Shown here piece after piece: positions 6,470 through 12,037 of a stretch of DNA of 12,037 nucleotides. The position numbers were made by a program, and so were the translations under genes. Position 1 is the first letter of the stretch; each line of letters starts with the position of its first letter. Origin of the DNA: Deferribacteres bacterium (GTDB taxonomy: Bacteria; Nitrospirota; Thermodesulfovibrionia; UBA6902); assembly GCA_030598625.1 (NCBI GenBank), contig JAUVPO010000030.1, positions 1-12,037 on the forward strand, in the 5' to 3' direction. The notes beneath the pieces were generated by a model. It made no database searches. It was not told the DNA's origin and saw only the letters and a program-made list of their open reading frames with translations.

Positions 6470-9046
6470 ATGATATCTCTGACCATTAACGAAAAAGAGG
6501 TTACACTGGACAAGCCGGTGACCGTGCTTGAGGCGGCCAAACAGGCGGGCATAAAGATTCCGACCCTTTGCCACCATGACCTGCTTAAGCCCTGGAGCGG
6601 GTGCAGGCTCTGCGTGGTTGAGGTTGAGAGAATGCCGAGGCTGCAAACAGCATGTACACTAATGGCAGCGGACGGAATGGTTATAAAGACCGAATCCGAG
6701 GCTATTTCCAATGTAAGGCGTGGAATACTGGAATTTCTGCTTATTAACCACCCCCTTGACTGCCCGTACTGCGACAAGGCTGGTGAATGCGAGTTGCAGG
6801 ACCTTGTTAATAAATATGGTCCTACCGTAGGGAGGTATAAAGAAGAAAAGAGGAAGGTCCCTGAAAGCCATAAAGACCAGATAATCGCCCGTAATACGGA
6901 AAGGTGTGTTATGTGTACACGGTGCGTCAGGATGTGCAACGATGTTCAGGGGGCGTCTGCCATATCTATTATAGGAAGGGGAAACCACTCAAGGATGGAG
7001 CCCTTTTCTTCGGAATCTTTTGATTGCGAGTATTGCGGCAACTGCCTTACGGTCTGTCCTGTAGGCGCGATACTCAGCCGTTTGTATATTCACAGCTTCA
7101 GACCGTGGCAGGTGGATAAAGAAGTTGGGACCATTTGCTCGTATTGCGGCGTGGGGTGTTCGCTTGTTGTGCAGGTAAGAGACGATTCCATAAAACGTGT
7201 AATACCGAAACTGGGGTTTGGTTTGAACAAGGGTCTTCTCTGTTCAAGGGGCAGGTTCGGCTATGAATACGTGAACAGTCCTGACAGGCTTAAAACGCCG
7301 CTTGTGAGAAAGAACGGCAAGCTTGAAGAAAGCACATGGAGTGAGGCGTTGAGCATTATTGCCGACAAATTGACGGAAATTAAAGGGACGAGCGGGGGGT
7401 CCGCTATCGCGGGTATTGCTTCGCCGAGATGCTCAAATGAAGACAACTATGTCTTACAGAAATTTATGCGTGTGACATGCGGGTCAAATAATATCGACTC
7501 GCTTTCAAGGACCGGTTTCGCAGCCGCGCAGAAGTATTTTGAAGACCTCCTGGGTCAGGGGATAACGGCCAATATCATAGACGGTATAAAGAATTCGGAA
7601 GTTGTATTAGTCATCGGAGGTGATCCGACAGCCGTTAACCCGATACTCGGCCTTTCAATAAGGGAGGCGGCGAGACGCGGGGCAAGTATTATTGTCCTCG
7701 GCCATGCAAAGGGACTTGAGAAATTCAAGACCGTCCAGGTTGTTCCCCCTCTTTTTAAAGAGGCGGAGGTCCTTGAGGCGCTGCTGGTTGAGCTTTTCCG
7801 CGCTAAAGGCGTTCGCGCTGAATTGCCTTTTATAGATAAGGAAATGAGAGAGCTGTCTGAAAAAGCTGCTGAAAAAATGGACCTCCCGGGTTTTGATGAA
7901 CTCATGAAAGCGCTTCTGAACAGCGCTTCTACCTCCATTGTTCTGGGAATGGACCTGATTCAGCGCACTAACGGACACCGGTCGCTTTTTGGGGTGGCGG
8001 GAATTACCTACTTGCTTGAGGCAAGGCTCTATCTTCTTTCGGAAAGACCGAATGAGCAGGGGCTTATTGATGCCGGGTGTGTTCCCGACATGCTTCCGGG
8101 AGGAAGGCCCATGAATATTCCCGACTTTAAAAGCAAGTTTGAAGCAGCATGGAACGGTCCCATACCGGACGATGACGGCCTGACGCTCTTTGAGATAATT
8201 GAAGGCATTAAGAACAGGAATATAAAGGCGTTATACGTGATGGGCGAGAACCCGGTGTTTAATCTGCCGGGCGGACCATTTCTGAAAGATATCTTTGGAA
8301 ATCTTGATTTGCTTGTAGTGCAGGACATCTTTCTTACGGAGACGGCGGAGATAGCTGATGTGGTTTTGCCCGCGTTGGGGTGGGCTGAAAAATCCGGGAC
8401 ATATACAAATCTCGAACGAAGGATCCAGCTCCAGAAACAGGCGGTAAAGACATCACGGGGGATGGAGGACTGGAGGATACTTTCTGAAATTTCCGGTCGA
8501 ATGGGACAAAAGATGGGTTACTTAGAAACGGATGATATTATGCGGGAAATGGCAAAAGTCTCTCCCCTGTATGCGGACCTGACTTACGATGAAATCGGAA
8601 AGGGAGACTGCCTGTGGCCTTATCACGGGAAGCCGTTGAGAGGAGAAATGAATGAAGTGCCCCCGGTAGTTGATGCTGAAAAGGACTACAAGGCCGATTT
8701 CTATCTTGCTCCTGAAAAGCTGCTCTTTCATTCGGGCACTCTTTCAAGAAAGTCTCCGGCTCTTATGAAGATATGTCCGGAGCCGACCCTGAAAATGAGC
8801 GCTGCAAGTGCAGGGAAGCTCGGATTGAAGGAGGGGGACAGAGTGCAATTTTCAACAACCGCCGGGAGCAGCGAAGCTCCGGTCTCTATTGATGAATCAA
8901 TAAAGGACAACAGGGTTTTCCTCAGCAATAATTTCCAGGGCAGCGGAGTCATGGATCTATTAAGTTTCAGCATTGATGAAGTGACAAAGGCATTCGGTAT
9001 AGAGGGCTGCGAAGTAGAAATAAAAAAACACGGGATTAAGGCATGA
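6470..9046 (+). CDS. nuoG: NADH-quinone oxidoreductase subunit G (75 kDa type) with formate-dehydrogenase-like domain
   Basis: NuoG relays electrons from NuoF to NuoI. The 858-aa protein has, in order: [2Fe-2S] N1b ligands Cys34, 45, 48 and 62; the His94-Cys98-Cys101-Cys107 ligands of N5; Cys146, 149, 152 plus Cys196 and Cys156, 186, 189, 192 for two [4Fe-4S] clusters; and Cys223, 226, 230 and 258 for the extra cluster N7 found only in some bacteria. Residues about 217-858 resemble a molybdopterin formate dehydrogenase (MGENPVF at 591-597, VVQDIFLTETAEIADVVLP, EKSGTYTN-ER) including the C-terminal dinucleotide-binding domain (HSGTLSRKSP onward). The position of the catalytic Sec/Cys is Gly349, so it should not be an active formate dehydrogenase. 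ATG 6470 lacks a Shine-Dalgarno but starts exactly at the ferredoxin-like domain. It overlaps nuoH by 4 nt. Confidence 0.96.
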   Translation: MISLTINEKEVTLDKPVTVLEAAKQAGIKIPTLCHHDLLKPWSGCRLCVVEVERMPRLQTACTLMAADGMVIKTESEAISNVRRGILEFLLINHPLDCPYCDKAGECELQDLVNKYGPTVGRYKEEKRKVPESHKDQIIARNTERCVMCTRCVRMCNDVQGASAISIIGRGNHSRMEPFSSESFDCEYCGNCLTVCPVGAILSRLYIHSFRPWQVDKEVGTICSYCGVGCSLVVQVRDDSIKRVIPKLGFGLNKGLLCSRGRFGYEYVNSPDRLKTPLVRKNGKLEESTWSEALSIIADKLTEIKGTSGGSAIAGIASPRCSNEDNYVLQKFMRVTCGSNNIDSLSRTGFAAAQKYFEDLLGQGITANIIDGIKNSEVVLVIGGDPTAVNPILGLSIREAARRGASIIVLGHAKGLEKFKTVQVVPPLFKEAEVLEALLVELFRAKGVRAELPFIDKEMRELSEKAAEKMDLPGFDELMKALLNSASTSIVLGMDLIQRTNGHRSLFGVAGITYLLEARLYLLSERPNEQGLIDAGCVPDMLPGGRPMNIPDFKSKFEAAWNGPIPDDDGLTLFEIIEGIKNRNIKALYVMGENPVFNLPGGPFLKDIFGNLDLLVVQDIFLTETAEIADVVLPALGWAEKSGTYTNLERRIQLQKQAVKTSRGMEDWRILSEISGRMGQKMGYLETDDIMREMAKVSPLYADLTYDEIGKGDCLWPYHGKPLRGEMNEVPPVVDAEKDYKADFYLAPEKLLFHSGTLSRKSPALMKICPEPTLKMSAASAGKLGLKEGDRVQFSTTAGSSEAPVSIDESIKDNRVFLSNNFQGSGVMDLLSFSIDEVTKAFGIEGCEVEIKKHGIKA

Positions 9047-10002
9047 CTTTAGCGGATTTCATAATATCTATTATTGTAATTTCAGTTTTCCTTATTCATG
9101 TTATGTACGTGCAGTATTTTGAAAGGAAGACGATAGGCCATATGCAGGCAAGGCTGGGACCTATGAGGGTGGGATGGCATGGCATTCTTCAGCCGATTGC
9201 AGACTCTTTAAAACTGTTTTTTAAGGAAGATATTATTCCGTCTCAATCCGACAAGCCGATATTTTTTATAGCGCCGATCATCGGAGTAATCGCTGGCGTA
9301 TCGTCTCTTGCCGTAATACCTTTATGGGAAACTTTTTCAATTGCGGACCTTAATATCGGGATACTTTATATACTGGCGCTTTCCTCTGTCGGCGCGTACA
9401 GTGTGATTATCGGAGGCTGGGCGTCAAATTCCAAATATTCCTTCCTTGGCGGATTACGGGCGTCAGCGCAGGTCATCAGCTATGAAATTTCGATGGGTCT
9501 GAGTCTCGTTGGTGTGATGATGATGGCAGGCAGCGCCAACCTTGCAGATATTGTGAAGGCCCAGTCGGAACAATGGTTTATCATACCCCAGTTTTTGGCC
9601 TTTGGTATATTTTTCATATCCGCGCTTGCGGAAACGAACAGGGTGCCCTTTGATTTGCCTGAGGCCGAAGCCGAGCTTGTCTCAGGATTTGCCACGGAAT
9701 ACAGCGGAATGAGGTGGGCCCTGTTTTTTATGGCTGAATACGCGGGAGTGTTTATTATGTCGGCCCTTGCCGCTGTCTGCTTTTTGGGCGGCTGGAGCGG
9801 GCCTGATATCTGGTTTTTTTCATATGTTCCCGATGTTGTATGGTTAATATTGAAAGTTTATGCATTTGTCTTTTTATACTTCTGGATAAGGTCGACACTG
9901 CCGAGGTATAGATATGACCAGCTTATGAATATCGGGTGGAAGATTTTAATTCCATTATCGCTGGCAAATATTATTCTTACGGGATTATTAAAAATTGTAT
10001 AA
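9043..10002 (+). CDS. nuoH: NADH-quinone oxidoreductase subunit H
   Basis: NuoH is the membrane subunit that links the quinone cavity to the proton channels. At 319 aa with about eight hydrophobic helices it matches the family. The loop FERKTIGHMQARLGP (26-40) and the LQPIADSLKLFFKED stretch (49-63) line the quinone entry. AETNRVPFDLPEAEAELVSG (196-215) with GMRWALFFMAEY (222-233) is the acidic signature of the E-channel. The ATG overlaps the nuoG stop (ATGA), suggesting coupled translation; only a weak CGGGA precedes it. Confidence 0.97.
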   Translation: MTLADFIISIIVISVFLIHVMYVQYFERKTIGHMQARLGPMRVGWHGILQPIADSLKLFFKEDIIPSQSDKPIFFIAPIIGVIAGVSSLAVIPLWETFSIADLNIGILYILALSSVGAYSVIIGGWASNSKYSFLGGLRASAQVISYEISMGLSLVGVMMMAGSANLADIVKAQSEQWFIIPQFLAFGIFFISALAETNRVPFDLPEAEAELVSGFATEYSGMRWALFFMAEYAGVFIMSALAAVCFLGGWSGPDIWFFSYVPDVVWLILKVYAFVFLYFWIRSTLPRYRYDQLMNIGWKILIPLSLANIILTGLLKIV

Positions 10003-10022
10003 CAATTGGAATGTTATCAGCT

Positions 10023-10571
10023 ATGACTGTTAATGAATTAATCAAAAAAGTTTTCTTTGTTGAAATTTTAAAGGGGCTCGCGCTTACGCTGAAGCATCTG
10101 TTTTCTCCCGCGGTTACGAGGCAGTATCCGACAGAGAAAAGAGAACCGTTCCCCGGATCGCGCGGCCTTCATGCCCTTGTCAGGGACCCGGAAACAGGAA
10201 GGGAAAAATGTGTAGGCTGCGGTCTCTGCGCTGCCATGTGCCCTTCACGGTGCATCCATATTTATACAAGTGAGGGAGATGACCATAAGAAAGTGGTAGA
10301 CAGGTACGAGGTGGATGTATTAAGGTGCGTGTTCTGCGCATTGTGCGTTGAGGCATGTCCCTATGGCGCTTTGGTCCTTACGCCCCACTATGAATATTCA
10401 GGATACACAAGAGAAGAATTTTACTATACGAAAGACCGTCTTCTGGAAAACTGGGACAAATATATGGCAGGTCCCAGGGGCGCGGAGTATCTTGAAAAAT
10501 TCTGGAGGCCGAAGTCTTCGGATTTCGGGGTCCGGGTGGAATCGCATATGGAAGAGGGGGCGAAATCGTGA
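10023..10571 (+). CDS. nuoI: NADH-quinone oxidoreductase subunit I (2x[4Fe-4S])
   Basis: NuoI bridges NuoG and NuoB with clusters N6a and N6b. It is 182 aa from ATG 10023. The two ferredoxin motifs are complete: Cys63, 66, 69 and 73 (CVGCGLCAAMCP) and Cys102, 105, 108 and 112 (CVFCALCVEACP). The N-terminal amphipathic region, with GLALTLKHLFSP, lies on the membrane as in homologues. The frame stays open upstream to a GTG at 9936, but that would overlap nuoH by 67 nt and add residues with no family character. ATG 10011 is a second possibility (4 more residues). ATG 10023 is preferred because MTVNEL aligns with the start of E. coli NuoI, and TTGGA lies 12 nt before it. It overlaps nuoJ by 4 nt. 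Confidence 0.96.
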   Translation: MTVNELIKKVFFVEILKGLALTLKHLFSPAVTRQYPTEKREPFPGSRGLHALVRDPETGREKCVGCGLCAAMCPSRCIHIYTSEGDDHKKVVDRYEVDVLRCVFCALCVEACPYGALVLTPHYEYSGYTREEFYYTKDRLLENWDKYMAGPRGAEYLEKFWRPKSSDFGVRVESHMEEGAKS

Positions 10572-11083
10572 CCACATTGCAAATGTTTTTCGCGTATTTT
10601 GCAGGAATGCTTACGGTGCTGTCTGTGCTGGTGGTAACCCGGAGAAATCCGGTCCACAGTGTTTTATGGATGCTGGTCCTCTTTGTCCACATAGCGGGTC
10701 TTTATCTGTTTTTGAACGCGGAATTTATGGCCGCAATACAAATTATCGTATATGCCGGCGCTATTCTCGTTTTGTTTTTGTTTGTTATCATGCTGCTGGA
10801 TCTGAAAAAAGATGAGAGCGTGAGAAAGTTTCAAAACCAGTGGTTCCTCGGCCTGGTTATCGGCCTGATTTTTATGGTAGTTCTTGTATCAACGGCAAGC
10901 AAGATCACCGTAATACCGCCTCTTGGCGAGTACTCGGTTGACGCAATAAAATCCGAGGGCAGCATGATGACGATCGGGAAAATTTTGTATACTGAATATC
11001 TTCTGCCTTTTGAAATAGCATCTCTTTTACTGCTGGTGGCGATTATAGGCGCGGTGGTTTTGGCGAAGAGGCGAATTGAATAG
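10568..11083 (+). CDS. nuoJ: NADH-quinone oxidoreductase subunit J
   Basis: NuoJ is a membrane subunit between NuoA/H and NuoK whose third helix changes conformation during turnover. It is 171 aa with five hydrophobic helices (about 3-22, 29-49, 54-77, 92-112 and 145-166). The family signature NAEFMAAIQIIVYAGAI (50-66), containing the conserved YAGA of helix 3, is intact. The GTG start overlaps the nuoI TGA (GTGA), and a GAGGGGG run ending at 10561 gives a plausible Shine-Dalgarno about 6-8 nt upstream. An ATG at codon 6 (10583) is less well placed. The final residues KRRIE are usual for a cytoplasmic end. Confidence 0.95.
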   Translation: MTTLQMFFAYFAGMLTVLSVLVVTRRNPVHSVLWMLVLFVHIAGLYLFLNAEFMAAIQIIVYAGAILVLFLFVIMLLDLKKDESVRKFQNQWFLGLVIGLIFMVVLVSTASKITVIPPLGEYSVDAIKSEGSMMTIGKILYTEYLLPFEIASLLLLVAIIGAVVLAKRRIE

Positions 11084-11104
11084 AAAAGTTTTTGGAGGAT
11101 TTTG

Positions 11105-11407
11105 GTGGTTCCTTTAAGCTGGTACATAATGTTAAGCGCGGTGATGTTCAGTATCGGGGTGTTCGGTTTTCTCGCGCGACGCAATCTGATCATTATTTTT
11201 ATGTCCATCGAGCTGATGCTCAATTCCGTTAATATAAGCCTGGTGGCTTTCAGCCATTATCTGCAGTCGATGAGGGGACAGATACTTGTATTTTTTGTAA
11301 TTGCCGTCGCGGCTGCGGAGGCGGCAATCGGTCTCGCTATTTTAATTGCGTATTATAAGAACAACCCCACCATCAAGGTGGATGAGATAACTGGATTAAA
11401 AGGATAA
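11105..11407 (+). CDS. nuoK: NADH-quinone oxidoreductase subunit K
   Basis: NuoK is a small three-helix subunit of the proton path, related to MrpC. A TTG at 11102 is possible, but GGAGG at 11094-11098 sits 6 nt before the GTG at 11105 and only 3 nt before the TTG, so GTG is chosen. This gives exactly 100 aa, as in E. coli, and puts the two essential membrane glutamates at Glu36 (FMSIELMLN) and Glu72 (AAAEAAIGLAI), the same numbers as in E. coli NuoK. It follows nuoJ after 21 nt; nuoL starts 43 nt later, beyond a small palindrome. Confidence 0.96.
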   Translation: MVPLSWYIMLSAVMFSIGVFGFLARRNLIIIFMSIELMLNSVNISLVAFSHYLQSMRGQILVFFVIAVAAAEAAIGLAILIAYYKNNPTIKVDEITGLKG

Positions 11408-11416
11408 AAATTTAAT

Positions 11417-11440
11417 GCAGGGGCGTATTGCCGGCCCTGC
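11417..11440 (+). repeat. Degenerate GCAGGGGCG palindrome, copy 2 (nuoK/nuoL)
   Basis: GCAGGG (11417-11422) pairs with CCCTGC (11435-11440), and a C-G pair (11424/11433) lies inside after one mismatch. The first nine bases are identical to the nuoE/nuoF copy, and the right half GCCG-2 nt-CCTG also matches. It ends directly before the GGAG that serves nuoL, so folding could reach into the ribosome-binding region. It is probably a dispersed intergenic repeat. Confidence 0.55.
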
Positions 11441-11450
11441 GGAGTTGATA

Positions 11451-12037
11451 ATGCTGAAGTATACACTTATACCATTACTGCCTTTCCTTGCATTCCTGAT
11501 TAATATCATATTCGGCCGTAATTTTATTAAGGACAGGGCCCACTGGATAGCCGTTCCCGCGGTCTTCGGTTCTTTTGTCCTCGCTGTTTCAGCCTTTATG
11601 GATGTACTGAACGGACAGGTTATTGATATAAATATATACAGCTGGATCGTCTCCGGGGATTTTAATGTTTCCGTCGGCATTCTAATAGACCAACTTACCG
11701 CTGTTATGCTTATGGTCGTCACATCCATCAGCACCCTTATCTTTATTTATTCAATAGGGTACATGCATGGCGACGGCGGTTATTACCGTTTCTTTGCCTA
11801 CCTGAGCCTGTTCGTTTTTTCGATGCTTGTTCTTGTTATGGGCAATAACTTTCTGGTTATGTATTTCGGGTGGGAAGCAGTCGGTCTCTGTTCCTATTTC
11901 CTGATAGGTTTCTGGTTTCACAAGAAGTCGGCCGGAGACGCCGGTAAGAAGGCGTTTATTGTCAACAGGTTCGGTGACTTTGGTTTCGGTCTCGGTGTGA
12001 TACTTATATTTCTTACCTTCGGCAGCCTTCAATTTAC
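11451..12037 (+). CDS. nuoL: NADH-quinone oxidoreductase subunit L, 5' part
   Basis: NuoL is the distal antiporter-like, proton-pumping subunit. Only the first 195 codons are in the window; the usual protein is over 600 aa. The reading frame is open to the edge. It starts MLKYTLIPLLPFLAF and shows several hydrophobic helices and the typical SIGYMHGDGGYYRFF segment. MYFGWEAVGLCSYFLIGFW contains Glu142, the counterpart of E. coli NuoL Glu144 needed for pumping. The VNRFGDFGFGLG stretch near the edge is also typical. The partner lysine and the long lateral helix are beyond the window. GGAG at 11441-11444, 6 nt upstream, supports the ATG. Confidence 0.95.
   Translation, partial: MLKYTLIPLLPFLAFLINIIFGRNFIKDRAHWIAVPAVFGSFVLAVSAFMDVLNGQVIDINIYSWIVSGDFNVSVGILIDQLTAVMLMVVTSISTLIFIYSIGYMHGDGGYYRFFAYLSLFVFSMLVLVMGNNFLVMYFGWEAVGLCSYFLIGFWFHKKSAGDAGKKAFIVNRFGDFGFGLGVILIFLTFGSLQF

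Noticed and set aside
6337..6988. Minus-strand open frames of 109 and 200 codons opposite nuoG
   Set aside because: They are shadows of the high-confidence iron-sulfur domain of nuoG; no domain or start signal supports them.
9936..10022. Extended nuoI start at GTG 9936
   Set aside because: It would overlap the end of nuoH by 67 nt and add 29 residues with no resemblance to NuoI; ATG 10023 fits the family N terminus.
1..12037. A novel defence, mobile or biosynthetic system hidden in the window
   Set aside because: Almost all of the window is accounted for by complex I genes and a two-component pair; no transposase, integrase, CRISPR-like array, tRNA or unassigned long gene is left over.

Overview
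This window is dominated by a complex I (NADH:quinone oxidoreductase) operon on the plus strand, in the order nuoA-B-C-D-E-F-G-H-I-J-K-L. All genes are complete except nuoL, which runs off the right edge. nuoC and nuoD are separate genes, and the NADH module (nuoEFG) is present, so this is a classical NADH-oxidising complex rather than a ferredoxin/F420 type lacking it. The iron-sulfur ligands of NuoB, NuoE, NuoF, NuoG and NuoI are intact, as are the key residues visible in NuoD, NuoK and NuoL.

The left 1.7 kb is on the minus strand, divergent from nuo. It encodes a membrane histidine kinase whose extracytoplasmic domain carries two cytochrome-c-like Cys/His motifs (CxxCH and CX4CH). The kinase is followed, with a 4-nt ATGA overlap, by the first 18 codons of a response regulator cut by the window edge. 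About 235 bp of AT-rich DNA separates kinase and nuoA and holds the likely promoters of both. On the nuo side a near-consensus TTGACA-18-TATAAA element ends 6 nt before the nuoA ATG, so the transcript may be leaderless.

The organism cannot be named from this alone. GC content is moderate, heme-type sensor kinases are common in anaerobic respirers, and the NuoA/NuoG sequence style fits Nitrospirota or the former Deltaproteobacteria. That assignment is inference with low confidence.

The genes work together as follows. NuoE/F/G oxidise NADH (FMN in NuoF) and pass electrons along Fe-S clusters through NuoI to NuoB. Quinone is reduced at the NuoB/NuoD/NuoH interface, and NuoA/H/J/K/L form the proton-pumping arm. 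Several gene junctions carry short hairpins or repeats: nuoA/B and nuoF/G share an AGCTGA-type repeat, while nuoE/F and nuoK/L share a degenerate GCAGGGGCG palindrome. Good Shine-Dalgarno sequences precede nuoC, nuoE, nuoJ, nuoK and nuoL but are missing or poor before nuoA, nuoD, nuoF and nuoG. I see no mobile element, CRISPR array, tRNA or rRNA. The operon itself is ordinary; the points worth a second look are the heme-type kinase beside it, the apparently leaderless divergent starts, and the intergenic repeats.
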